Shown in pieces: positions 1 to 11,357 of a stretch of 64,000 nucleotides of DNA. Under the pieces are notes generated by a model. That model made no database searches, was not told where the DNA came from, and saw nothing but the letters and a program-made list of their open reading frames with translations. The stretch comes from Pilaira anomala (taxonomy: Eukaryota > Mucoromycota > Mucoromycetes > Mucorales > Mucoraceae), in NCBI GenBank assembly GCA_025716855.1, contig JAIXMQ010000029.1, positions 124,001-188,000 of the forward strand, written 5' to 3'. Numbering within the stretch: the stretch's first letter is position 1; the number at the start of each line of letters is the position of its first letter. Position numbers and translations under genes: made by a program.

Positions 1-1
1 A

Positions 2-766
2 TTCTGGGGTAAATTAAGTTCGGATGGTTTATTACTTTATGTAAGTTGGACTTGTGCCAATATCCTGGGTTCTCCTCCTCATGAAATCATCGGTACCTCA
101 TTGTATCAATTAATGCGAAGTAACAGAACGACAGATTTAACGCGTGCTTTAGCTGAAGTCAAGGAAGGTAAAATTGTTTATTTGAAGCATGCGCTTTTAA
201 ATAGTGCTGGTATAGAAGTCATGGTCGCCACTACTTTTTATCCAGATGGTAAAGCTTCGATATATGAACAACCTTCATTTGTCTTAATGCAAACGAAAAT
301 CATTGATGAAGAATCCGCTTTAACGGATGAAGAATCTTTATATGTATCCATGGACCCTGATGTTAAGAAAAAGGGTAGAGCCGATTTATCCTTACCTGGT
401 GTAGATAATAATGGACAAACAACTCATAGACAAGTAGAACGTATGGTAGAAGAATTAGATATTGGTAGAGACGCTAATTGGCAATATGAATTACATCAAT
501 TACGTATCAGTAATAAAAAGTTAAGAGATGAATTAGGCTTTCTCCTTCAACGTGCTAAACAGGTAAATAGATCATACATATTACACTTTTTTTTTTAACC
601 GATTCAAAAAAAAAAAAAAAAAAAATAGGCAGGAGATGAAGAGACTGTCTCATGCAGCACTTGTTTTCGCAGACTTCCAGGTTCTGATTTATCTGAATAC
701 CCAACTGATGAACCTGTTTTATGTCCTACATGTGCAATGCGTGATATGCCACCATCAGTCATTTAA
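2..766 (+). CDS. White-collar-1-like PAS-domain protein, C-terminal part
   Basis: The 5' end lies outside the window. The frame is open from base 2 to 562, an intron runs 563-628 (GTAAAT...TAG), and a last exon at 629-766 ends in TAA. The first exon reads as a PAS domain (FWGKLSSDGLLLYVSWTC...ILG...EIIGTSLYQLM), like the last PAS domain of WC-1-type blue-light regulators, followed by a charged helix that could be a coiled coil. The last exon holds two CxxC pairs (CSTC and CPTC) 19 residues apart, at the place where WC-1 proteins carry their GATA finger. It lacks the usual TPEWRRGP and GLRWAK stretches, so DNA binding by a true GATA finger is doubtful. The family acts in nuclear light signalling; that role here is inferred from the PAS domain. 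It could instead be another PAS/zinc-ribbon regulator. Confidence 0.65.
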
Positions 767-899
767 CAAAAAACAAAAAAAAAAAAACAAAAAAAAAAGA
801 CAGAAATAATTAAAAAATACTTAATACATTTTTATTTAATGAAACAAAAAAAAACACTGTGCATTTTCTTTTAAAAGGGTCTTTTTTTTAAAAATTAAT

Positions 900-2115
900 T
901 TACTTGAAGACCTTACCATCAACACAATCCTCAAAGTCCCAAGCGAGGTACTTGTAGAACTCTTCCTTCTTTTCTTCATATTGAGCGGGCTCAATCTTGG
1001 TGAAGTTGTAAGAAGCGAAATCAGCAGCATCGTAGATCTCGAAAGGAACTTCTTGACCACGAACAACAAAGTAACCAGAGATGGTGTTGTTGTTGTTTTC
1101 ACCACGAACAATCATGGAACCGAAAGCGTACTTGTGAGCACGTTCAATACGAGCATAGAAACCACCAATCAAGTTGTTAGACATGAAAGTCAAGGTAAGT
1201 TCATCGTTATACTTGTAATCAACCTTCCAGATAGAGTAACCCTCGGCATCAAAGTTTTCCCAGAACCACTTGATAGCATCCTTGGTCTCGTTGTTAGAGT
1301 ACTCACGCTTCCAGGCATCCAAAACGAACTTAGAAGGAGGTAATAAATCCAACTTGTTCTTGGGCTTAGGTGCAGGCTTAGCCTCTTCTTCTTCAGCAGC
1401 GGCCTTGGGGGCAGCTTCCTTCTTAGGAGCGGCTTCCTTCTTGGGAGCAGCCTCCTTCTTCTTCTCCTTCTTGGGGGGAGTGAACTTGAGAGCGGTTTCA
1501 CAAAGTTCAACATCACCGAGGTACTTCTTGAAGGCAGCCTTAGAAGCAACAGTGGTGAAGTAACGAGTGACGTTCTTGAATTGAGCACGGAAAGCCTTAT
1601 CGAAAACGGTCTTGAAACCGAGGACGAGAGAGGTGACAACAGCAATATCAGCAAAAGTGACAGATTCACCAACGAGGTAAGTCTTGGACTTGAGGATAGT
1701 GTTAAGAGCACCTAAAGATCTCTTGAGGTTCTCAGCAGCAGCATCAACGTTAGGCTTCATGTAGTTAACATAACCCATAAGAGGGTAGACCCAACCACCA
1801 AGAGGGGTGTTGATCTCGGTCTCAGAGAAAAGCATCCATTGCATGATTTCAGCCTTTTCGGCAGCAGTGGAACCTAAAAGAGGGTTGTTTTCCTTTTGAG
1901 CAGCGGCATAGAAAGCAATAGCAGAAGACTCGAAAAGGTTGACCTCAGAGGACTCGAGAACAGGGACCTTACCCATGGGGAACTTGGTCATGAACTCGGC
2001 GGTCTTATCAGTTTCGAAGTTGAAACCCTCAACCTTGAACTCAACACCACTTAATTCAGCCTATATATATATATATATATATTGTATTAGTCTTTTTTTT
2101 TCCAATACAAGATGA

Positions 2116-2150
<35 letters not shown>

Positions 2151-2309
2151 AACTGTAAAACTTACAGCAATTTGAGCCTTGGCAACACGGGGGTTTTGAG
2201 GGTAAGACTTGATAGTCTATTCAATATCAAAAAAAAAAAATCATAATGTCAATAAAAAACACGTTCAGGTTCGAAATAACAAATAGCTACTTACACCAAT
2301 AGGGGCCAT
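900..2309 (-). CDS. Translation elongation factor eEF1B gamma subunit
   Basis: Three exons on the minus strand: 2295-2309 (MAPIG), 2166-2216 and 900-2060, joined in frame to about 408 residues, the normal family length. The product has an N-terminal GST-like thioredoxin fold (TIKSYPQNPRVAKAQIA onward), a GST C-terminal helical part (KSKTYLVGESVTFADIAV), a Lys/Ala/Glu linker (KKEAAPKKEAAPK repeats) and the conserved EF1G C-terminal domain (FVLDAWKREYSNN...WFWENFD) ending GKVFK. It anchors the eEF1B nucleotide-exchange complex that reloads eEF1A with GTP on cytosolic ribosomes. The first coding exon has only five codons, which argues for the start at 2309. Codons are strongly biased to C/G-ending forms such as AAG and ACC, unlike most of the window, as expected for a highly expressed gene. 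Confidence 0.95.
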
Positions 2310-2666
2310 TTTGTAAAAAGTATTAAAGGTAAAAAAAAAAACTAAAACCAAAGCTTCGCTAACCTTTAAGAATCGAAAGAAAGAAAATTTTTTTTCGCTG
2401 TCACGAACGAGCATCAACTCCGTAAACTTCTTTGACAGATCTTTTCCTTTGGTAGTTAACGGAGTTTCATGCCTTTTCGAAGCACAAAACGTTTGTGCAC
2501 TCGTTTATTTGTATGAAGTATTCTTAATTCCTAACTATTACCACTACTAAAAAAAGGGCTTTAAATGTCAAGTGTAAAATCTGGCTTTAAAGAAGAAACA
2601 ATAAACAGTTTCAACCTTATACTTTTGATACATTTTTATTTTAATCAACAAAGAGCATTATTTGAT

Positions 2667-5600
2667 TTAATCATGCTTTTTGTTCCTTTTTGACTTTTTC
2701 TTATTCTTTGTTGGTAAAGTAGGCGATTGCTTTGGTTGCTCAACTGATGCTGGTTTACTTACTAGAGTTGCTTCATCTTCCTCTTCAGTTGATGAAGAAG
2801 TAACAACTGCATCAGATAAAGCTGGTGATCCTACTTTGACTTCCATTGATTTCTCTTGTTGTGATATTAATTTTTCTTCTGCCTCTTTCTGCCTTTGCTC
2901 TTCTTTGACTTTAAGTTCTTCTTTCAGTCTTTTTTCTTCTTTCAGTCTTTCTGCTTCTTTCAGTCTTTCTTCTTCTCTAAATCTCTCTTCTTCTCTAAAT
3001 CTCTCTTCTTCTCTAAATCTCTCTTCTTTAAGTCTCTCTTCTTCTTTAAATCTCTCTTCTTCTCTAAGTCTCTCCTCTTCCTTAAGCCTCTCTTCTTCTT
3101 CTTTAAGTCTCTCTCCTTCTTTGATTCTACTTTCCTCCTTTAGTCTCTCTTCCTCTTCTTCTTTTAATCTCTCTTCCTTCAGTCTTTGTTCCTCTTTCAA
3201 TATCTCTTCTTTCAATTTCTGTTCATTTTGCAATCGCTCTTCCTTTAATCTTTGTTCTTCTTTAAATCTTTCTTCTATCAATCTTTGCTCTTCTTTCTTT
3301 TTCAATTCCTCTTGCATTATATATCTTTCTTTCTCTTTTGCTTCTTGCTCGGCTTTCAATCTTTGTTCCTGTTCTTCTTTTATTCTCCGTTCATCCTCCA
3401 TTTTTATTCTTTCTTGTTCTAATTTTACTTCTATTTCTCTTTCTTCTCTCTCTTTTTTTCCTTTAAGTTCACGTTCTTCTTTTTCTTTAAGTTTACGTTC
3501 TTCTTTCTCTTTGAGTTCGCGTTCTTCTTTTTCTTTAAGTTCAAGCTCTTCTTTCTCTTTGATTTCACGCTCTTCTTTTTCTTTAAATTTACGTTCTTCT
3601 TTTTCTTCGTATTCATCTTTGGCTTCAGTTATTTCAACCTTATTCGATTTTTCAGTAGGTATACCATTCTTCATAATTTGCTTAGCCTCTAATTTTTCCC
3701 TAGCAATGATGCTTTTTGCTCGCTTAATTGTATCAATGTCTTTTTCGTTTCCATCATCATCCTGCAATATATTACGAATATATGAATAAGCATCATTAAA
3801 CATCCCCAAAGAGTCGGCCGGAGAAACTAAAGTTACTTTGTTATTTAAACATTTCCTCGCAATGGAAAAGAATATACTTACTATTTGAGCTAAGGTTATC
3901 TATAGCCCTAACTACATGTCTTTGAACTCCAGAAGGAGACACTTTTCCCATAAATAAAAGGATAGGTAAAACATTGTATGGATCTTTCCTCCCATTATTT
4001 ATATTGGTTCTATTTGTAATCATTAATCTACTATTTTCCTCTACGCTTAATTGTTAGTATCTTATACACCTTTAATATTTTTTTTTAAAAAATACATACC
4101 ATAAAGAGCAAGGTTTGCTAAACATCTAGCTACATGTCTATGAATCTCTTCATGTTTTGGAAATACAACAGGTACATTACAAATATACTTCAGCAAATGT
4201 GGTTGAGACATCAAATTTAATTGCGATTCATCTGTATAAAATAAAATCATTACATAAATTGCCTACTCTTTAAAATAAACACTTACTATTTGTAGCAAAA
4301 TTTGCTAGTGCACAGCATGCATGGGATATAGTAGCCGAGTTTAAAGTTTGATCGGCCCATTGAGCAGTAACTTCTTCCTCTGTTTGAATTTGTTTAGACA
4401 AATAATAACTGAGATCTCTAATTCGAGCTTCTTTATCATTATTATCTTTAAGAGGTAAAATTACGAGAATAGAAACAAGGGCCCGGGAGCCATCACCATT
4501 AAGTAAATTTGGCTTATATTTATCTATCAAAACATCAGAAAAAAAAACTCCTAGCTAGCATAATTTTCATGAAAACTTACCGTTACGAAGAGATAAATAA
4601 GCTATTGTTTTCGCCATATATTTACGTACTTCATCATTACGCGATCTTAGTAGATATGACAGTTTTCCTGAAGTCTGAATCAATTCAATAATACTTGCTT
4701 GAAATGCAACAAGTGAACTAATAGCAGAAATAGCTTTTGCAGCTAAATTCTGAATGATGATCAACCTTTCATTAATCTGTTGCTGCTCGTCTGTCGTAGC
4801 ATCTAAGCAAATCTGATCGAATGAAGCCAGCATAAATAATATATCAAACACTCCTTCTGTCACTACTTCCTTTTGACTGAGAATACCAGCTCTTGAAAGC
4901 TGATACAGAATATGTGTGCAATTAATAATGATTTCCAATATAATACTTTGCCGAGTTTCGTTGGCTGTGATCTCATCGTTGCCTGTGTTACTAGACCGAA
5001 TAGAACTGGGTGGTGACTTCTTTAGTGCAATTTCGGCATTGGTATAGTAACGAATAAGATAGAGTAAAGGAGGTAAAGCCCATTTTGTAATAATGACAGG
5101 TCGAATCGATTCTATATAAATGATTTACTTTTTTAAGTAACAGCTTATTTGTTATTGTCATTATTTATTACCTTTCTCTGCCAACATGGCCAAAATAGTC
5201 GTTGTCAAATGATGAAGTTTTATACTTTTAGAAGTACGGCATAACCAAATAAGGGCATCCACTCCACCGTACGCAACCATATTATGTAAGTCCTTCTCTA
5301 ATCAATAAAAAAAAAATTACGATAAATTCCCCTGTACATACACACGTGTCCCCATCCCCACATATTTATAAGACTTTACCATCATCCTTTTCTGTTAATT
5401 CCAGTAACCCTCTCACACCATGTATCTAAATAAAAGCTAGATGAATATATATATATATAATTCTTTAAAATAAAAGAATAAAGAATGAACACCTTACCTG
5501 TGTTGATATACCATGATCGACATCAAGAGCATATGTTACTAAATATGCAACATCAAAGCAGCCGTTACATACTCGAACAGGCTTTGTTCCGTCACCTAAC

Positions 5601-5921
5601 TGAGGCAAAGGTACTTTACGAGATGAACACTCGTGACAAAATATATTACCACTATTCAAACAAACAAAGTCAGACTACTACAAATATAAGCACTTTTTTT
5701 ATTTTCTCATTACCAGTTCCTGCAATGATGCTATTATTTTAAAAGAAAAAAAAAAGGAAGCGTTGTGAATACATATTAAACAACTCATCTCTATATTTAT
5801 TTACCCGTCGTTTTAAAGGTCCAAAAGCGTTATTACAGGAAGAACAGTAAGATACGTCCAAATCATTTACCCACACAGGTCGTGGTAAAATAAGTGGCGA
5901 GTAATTCTCATTCGTATTCAT
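2667..5921 (-). CDS. FYVE zinc finger + ARM-repeat protein with long charged coiled coil
   Basis: About ten exons on the minus strand make one gene. It starts at 5921 (MNTNEN). A FYVE-type finger is assembled over three exons: WVNDLD...CSSC in 5805-5921, then RR|HHCRNC from a 17-nt exon at 5714-5730, then GNIFCHECSSRK...RVCNGC in 5498-5649. FYVE domains (WxxD, RRHHCRNCG) bind PI3P on endosomes. Exons between about 5440 and 3880 encode alpha-helical armadillo-like repeats (ISHACCALANFATNS, HRHVARCLANLALYG, QRHVVRAIDNLSSN). The last intron (donor near 3879, acceptor near 3832) joins these in frame to a 380-residue tail that begins near GMFNDAYSYIRNIL. The tail is almost entirely K/E/R-rich heptad-like repeats (ERLKEEE type) and ends with a Ser/Thr stretch and a KNKKKSKRNKK basic end. 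An endosome-linked scaffold is the natural inference. I do not recognise a named orthologue. Confidence 0.75.
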
Positions 5922-7211
5922 TTGTATAGTTTTGAAACAAGAAAAAAGAGTGCTTAATCAAAAAAAAAAAAGCAGAAGAGTGGGAACGTGTGTTCAATCA
6001 TGCAATTGTAGACACCGGTAACTTCCCGCCAATCATATTTTACAGGACCTCCTGACCTGCATTTACTTACTGCTTTAAAGTGTCCGTCACATACTCTCTC
6101 GCACCCCTATTATTCCGTATTTCGTTGTCTTGTTCTCTTTCTTTTATCTGGTTACAATTTTTTAGTCAAATCATTGTTCCTAGGTCTTAAACTGATTTTT
6201 TTTATCACTCCAGTTGATATGTACATAGTATATTGTTTACGTAATGTTCTATTTTATTCCTTCACAAAGAAAATGTATTTCTTTATCGACTGATTGAATC
6301 ATTGAGTAATCTAACAGTTGTGAACTACACGCCGGCTTGTGAGCTCTATAATAAATAAGTAAGGGCTTTCAGCTCAAGCTTCCAATATTTTTGGGAGAAT
6401 TAGAAAAAATGTTAATAAAACATCTTTCAATATTTTTTAAACTTTTAGCAAGAAAGTTACGTTTTGTTGGTTGAATACAAAATCTTTCTTGGAAGAAATA
6501 AAAAACTGAAGTGGGTCCCTTTCTTTACAATACTTGGAACCGAGGTCCCTTTCTTTACGATACTTGGAACCGATAAGCCATATTTATGTATATTGGTGGA
6601 CGTTCTATTAGTCTGTTCCTTTGTGTATTCAACTTATGTAACTTATCACTTTGTATTAAATAAAATAGTTACAGGAATACATCAAACATGGATAATTAAA
6701 GAAATGTTTTATAGAAGAAAATGATATAAAAATACCAATGTTAAGCACTTTATAGATAATTTATCACTACTCCTGGAAAACATGATTCCTTTTTTAGAAC
6801 GCAAATTATATGTTACACTGCCTTTGTTATTATAATACATTAAAGAATTGTTTTTTAGCTTTAAAAACAATTACAATGATCATAAGTTGGGAATTATTTT
6901 TTATTAATGCAAATGATTGATCAATTTTAGTAAAATCCGAAAGAAATGATCATAAGCGAAAATCATATATAGCATCACTAGTAGAACGATATGTATGCTT
7001 CCCGGTATTTATGAAGTTTGTGTCAGTATTTAGCTGCATGTATATATTTATAATGTTTGCTTAAATTAAAAGTAACAAAATTATAACGTTCTAATTTTGA
7101 GGATTATCTAAGCTCGCATAATGCATACATATGGAAATCATTTAAAAAGCTGTTTCGTTCTTTTTTTTTTTCTTTTTTTTCATTTAACTATCAGATAAAT
7201 ATTAAAAAAAA
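5922..7211. other. AT-rich intergenic spacer
   Basis: No gene is supported here. The stretch separates the divergent FYVE/ARM gene and the first P450. It holds a perfect-but-one tandem duplication of 30 bp at 6514-6573, inside a weak ORF (6464-6724) that has no other sign of coding. Confidence 0.6.
6514..6573. repeat. Tandem duplication, 2 x 30 bp
   Basis: The unit beginning GGTCCCTTTCTTTAC and ending TTGGAACCGA occurs twice back to back (6514-6543 and 6544-6573), with one A/G difference between copies. Confidence 0.9.
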
Positions 7212-9027
7212 ATGGATCAATCCATTAAACTTTTAAATTCTTTTTCTTTACCAAACTTTGAAAGAAAGGATCATCTATTACCTATTATTAGTATCGCTAC
7301 TGCTATATCTGTAGTGTATGCTTGTTATAAATCATTTGCGCCAAATAAGGAGAGAAAAGATATCAAACCTATTCCTGTTCCAGGATCCGCATATCCTTTT
7401 ATAGGCCATTTGATGTCTTTAGGCGTACTCCCCGGAAAGACTGTTACGGCTTGGCATAAAGAATTAGGTCCTATTATCAGGCTGAAAATGGGTGTTCGAA
7501 ATTGGATTATGGTTAATGATCACAACTTAGCTCATAAAATACTTGTAACACATGGTGCGGAAACATCATACAGGGATTATAATACTTACAATTACAAACA
7601 TTACGGGATGGGGGGAAAGTAATGTATATTTTATTATTTATCCTTCATATATTTTTTAATAGCTTTACATATATTAGGGGAGTTGCATTTTCTCAACCGG
7701 ATGAACGATGGAAAGTCTCCAGATCAGCTGCATTAAATTTATTAGCACCTAAACATATTGAAAAGATAACATTCAAAATCGAACGTCATTCAAAAGACTT
7801 GGTAAACAGACTGATCGAATTTAGCGAGAGAGGCAACGGTATTAATCCATTACCATATTTCAAACTATACGCATTAAATGTTGTCTTCGATACCGTTTTT
7901 GGTAAAGGCTTTGATTCTATTGAGGATCCAGAATTTTTAATGTTGGAAAGATTGGTTGAGTTCAATGTAAAACACAGCGCCTGGGAGAATGATTTAACTG
8001 GTATTCTACCCATCCTTTTCATATATGAATATTTTTTTGGTCACCAAGCCGAAGAAATCGACCATATAGCAAACGAACGTAATCCATATTTCCGAAAAAT
8101 TATCAATGAAGCTGCTGTTAAAGCTGATACAAATTTTATTAAGTCATTAACAGAACATGGATACTCCTTGACTGAGGATGAAATTATAGTCATGACAAGT
8201 AAGTAACATCATACAAATAAATAAATAAAATAAAAAAAATAACCACATATTTATTTAATAGATGATTTCACCGTTGCTGGTACAGATACTGTTTCAGTTT
8301 CTTTGGGGTGGAATATTGCCATACTATGTCGTCACTCTGATGTTCAAGACAAGGTGATATCAGAAATTGACGAATTTATCAAGTTAAATGGACGTCTTCC
8401 TACTTTCAAGGAAAGAAGTCAACTGCCTTATTGTATTTGTGTCATCAAAGAAAGCATGAGACTTAAATCAATCACAACATTTGGATTAGCGCATTCTCTG
8501 CGTGAAGACAGTAAGACAGATATAAAAAAATCTAGACTGATTTACAAACATATACCATAAAAGTTTATGTAGATGGTTATTTGATTCCAAGCGGATCCGT
8601 TATATTTTCCAGCATGGAAAGTATGCACATGCAACCGGACCTTTACCCAGAACCTGAAAAGTTTAAGCCAGAAAGATTTATGAACAATCTCAAAACAATG
8701 CAATCGGCCGCAAACGGCAGACTGGAAGAGCGTGATCATTTTAATTTTGGATGGGGAAGGTACAATAGACAAAATTTGATGTTAAGTTTAACAAAGATTA
8801 ATGTACAGAATTTTTACTATAGACGTAGTTGTCCTGGTATTTACTTGTCCGAATCAGAATTATTCTATGCATTTGTCCAAATATTCGCAAGATGCCGTGT
8901 GGAGCCCACTTCAGATGGCTTACCGGATATAGACAGCGCCGTACATATTGGTCTCACTTCCGCACCTCTTCCATACCGAGTTAAATTTTCTCAACGAGCT
9001 GATTCTCTTTATGAATCAACTAAATAA
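7212..9027 (+). CDS. Cytochrome P450 (array member 1, intact)
   Basis: Five exons: 7212-7618, 7678-8198, 8262-8510, 8564-8759 and 8823-9027, all joining in frame to about 525 residues. The N-terminus (MDQSIKLLNSF...LLPIISIATAISVVYACYKSF) has one membrane segment, followed by the proline-rich hinge PIPVPGSAYPFIGH, so it is an ER-anchored microsomal P450. The C-helix motif is DERWKVSR (Trp and Arg contact the haem propionates). The I-helix is VAGTDTVS, the K-helix ExxR is KESMR, and the haem loop FGWGRRSCPG is split by the last intron just before its second Arg, with the Cys ligand present. The family uses NADPH-P450 reductase to oxygenate small hydrophobic substrates; the substrate cannot be read from sequence. 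The general look suggests the zygomycete CYP509 group (inference). It heads an array of three similar genes on the same strand. Confidence 0.9.
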
Positions 9028-9684
9028 ACACTTGCCTACTTATAACTCTAAAATTAAAATAACTTTTTGAAATACATATATTTATTTTTTAAGCCATGAA
9101 ATAATAACATTTTTTAGTGGAATCAATATATGGATGTCGTTTAACATAAAACAACCGAAAGACAAAGAGAACGAGCAAGTTTTAGCATATTGAGACAGAC
9201 AGATAAGTATCTATTTCAGTATAGATAACGAGTTCTTTGAATAATATGTCTGCCAGCTTAATTTGTACATCTATAATTTTTTTTAACTACTCAGAAAATA
9301 TTATTACCTTAGCAGACCATGTCTAGAGCCAGAATATGTATTCTATAAGGGCAGGGTTTAGCGCTTGCTTAAAAGCTTCTAATGAAATATTGTGAAATCG
9401 TAGGCAACATTTGCTCGTGTGAAGCTAACCAATAAACAAATCCGTGAAGTCGCTCTTTGCAAGTACCTTCCTAAAAACAATGTTTCTATGTAGTAGTTTT
9501 GTGAAAATGGGCATTTGGAGAAGACCAATTTCCCATTATACATACAGCATCATCATTAGACTTTTCCTTGAGCTGTTTATTAGTTTTTCGTTTCCCCATT
9601 GCCTTTTGATATAAGAAGAAAGCTTGAGCTTACATTGCAAAAGGCTACCGAATTATCTCTTACACTTGCTGTGGTATAATGGTC
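9028..9684. other. Spacer between P450 and repeat island
   Basis: AT-rich, no ORF of note on either strand and no RNA gene recognised. It leads into the degraded multicopy ORF that starts on the minus strand near 10690. Confidence 0.5.
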
Positions 9685-10693
9685 TTACGAAGTATCAATT
9701 GCACAAAACCCATTGTCCATGTATTGAAGAAAAAGTTGTGACTTCCAAAGTGTTATAGTTTCGTAGGATACTCTCAATATCTCTTTAATGATCTTTGGTA
9801 TCTTCTGTGATTGGTCTTTAATTTTTAGCATAATAGATTCAACAATATCCTTTTCAAGATGAGCTCTACATTTCTTGTTAAAAACTTCAGTGGTAATTCT
9901 CAGAAATGAAGCAAATCTAAGCGTATAATTATGATAAGGTTCTCCATTATCTGAGAGTATTGGTTTAGAAAAGTAGCACCAGGTGAGTATTGTTACAGCC
10001 TGATCTTGAGCCATATTTAAATCATCAAATAGCAATTGTAATTTGTCATAAGTTTCTATTTCTGTAAACTTAGAGCATCTCCAACGGATTATGAAGTTTG
10101 AATATCTAATAAATGGTTTAGTCAATTATGTTATCTAATTTCTATTTTTTCGGATATTTACCTTCATAATCCATTCGGGATGACTAGGTTATCTAATTAC
10201 AAATTAGGCAACCCGTCAGAGATGCTCTTAGATCTAATTTGTCTGACTTGATACAGGGAAAGTGATATTTCAATTCTACTACAGCCAATATCTTCACTGA
10301 GAAACTTTTGGGTATTTTTAGAGGATTCAGCCGGGTTTAGAAGAAAAGATTTTGTTGAAGTTCCAACCTCTAGTAAATGAAGTGAATCCACTCTAATGCT
10401 TGTATTAATAAGATAGTTGAATTCTGTAGTTCCAATAATTAACTTAGTCCCGTCAGTTGTCTTGTTTGTCATTAGCCAGACATTTTAGTATCTTATGTTG
10501 CTTGGAGGATATGAAATTTGTGGATTCTCAGAATGTGGATCAATGGAGGGCGTTCTTCCATACACTTTGACACTTATAATTAAAAATTCTTTGCTAGTTT
10601 CAAGATTGTATAAAATAGCGCCTTCCATGACTTTTGTGGTGAAGTATTTCATATTGGGACTTGATAGCCAACAGGTATTTAGGAGCGCGCTAA
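9685..10693 (-). pseudogene. Degraded multicopy ORF of unknown function, 3' part (copy A)
   Basis: On the minus strand the coding signal runs from about 10680 (MKYFTTKVMEGAILYN) through MTNKTTDGTKLIIG (10472) to ...QVRQIRS, where a 155-bp MITE interrupts it (10073-10227). It resumes as KFTEIETYDKLQLLF and ends at 9685. Removing the MITE together with one TTA restores the frame exactly. A stop lies near 10495. The gene continues on the far side of the Fanzor element (13772-14480), so two insertions have split one gene. A diverged second copy lies at 33.5-34.9 kb, which shows it is a repeat family. There is no domain I recognise. It is probably a mucoralean repeat-family ORF, possibly itself derived from a mobile element. 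Confidence 0.5.
10073..10227. mobile_element. MITE, 155 bp, PIF/Harbinger-like ends
   Basis: The left end is GAGCATCTCCAACGG. The right end, read as its complement, is GAGCATCTCTGACGGG, giving a ~16-bp terminal inverted repeat. The element is flanked on both sides by TTA (10070-10072 and 10228-10230), a 3-bp target duplication typical of PIF/Harbinger elements. It has an internal inverted motif (GGATTATGAAG / CTTCATAATCC) and no coding capacity. It interrupts the unknown minus-strand ORF. Confidence 0.8.
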
Positions 10694-10695
10694 TA

Positions 10696-11140
10696 CAGAG
10701 TTTCCCACTATTTTTGGGAATTAATATGGGAGTTAATGGGAAAAAAGTTAAAAGTTAATAAAACTAAGTTTGAAAGTTGATGGAATAAATTTTGAAGATT
10801 AATTAAATAAAGTTTGAAAAAGTTAGTTAGTAATGTGATTCTTACATAGATGTTTTAAGGCTTTACCTGTATCAAGGTTTTCCAAAGCGATAACTAAGGA
10901 GGATAATTACTGTTTTTTTCCCCAGTTTAATCGGGTCATAGTTTTTTCTTTTGATTGAGTTTTTTTTTGACTTTTCAAGAATATCGCAGGTTTCAGACCA
11001 GAATCCCAAAATTAAGATACAATCCTTTCCAAATTTTTTTCTGATGTTTTTTGATAAACGTTTGGTTGATTGAATTTCATTGATATTGGCACTGAGCTTC
11101 ATCTTTCTAAAGGGGATTAATTCTTTCTTTCTCTTATTTT
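10696..11140 (-). repeat. Left inverted arm of the Fanzor element, with deleted copy of the Fanzor 3' end
   Basis: Read on the minus strand, this arm contains LIPFRKMKLSANINEIQ...GKDCILILG, matching the Fanzor coding region at about 12930-13045. It then jumps to CDILEKSKK...SIKRKNYDP, matching 13465-13520, so the zinc-ribbon and RuvC-III parts are deleted. It then continues into the shared non-coding arm. The boundary of homology is near 11140. The unmatched upstream residues there (MHDDASRISFLNTIPFQ) may come from another Fanzor-like copy. Confidence 0.7.
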
Positions 11141-11357
11141 TATAAAATAATTGAAAAGGTATGGTATTCAAAAATGAGATACGAGATGCATCATCATGCA
11201 CTGGTTAATTAGTGTAATTGCTTACGTTATAAAATACAAGCAAGTTTTTTTTTACCAGTCCCAAAAACCAATAACCAGTTTGATAAATGCTGTCCAAACC
11301 CTTTCTTTTTTTTTTCTTTCTTTCCTCTTTTTTAACAATTTCTCCCCTGAGTAAAAA

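Noticed and set aside
2061..2165. (TA)n and T-runs as regulatory elements
   Set aside because: They lie inside an intron of the eEF1B-gamma gene and such A/T runs occur in most introns here.
2680..3789. 369-residue plus-strand ORF rich in Ser/Phe/Leu opposite the coiled-coil tail
   Set aside because: It is the reverse shadow of the repetitive K/E codons of the minus-strand gene; no independent start context or motif.
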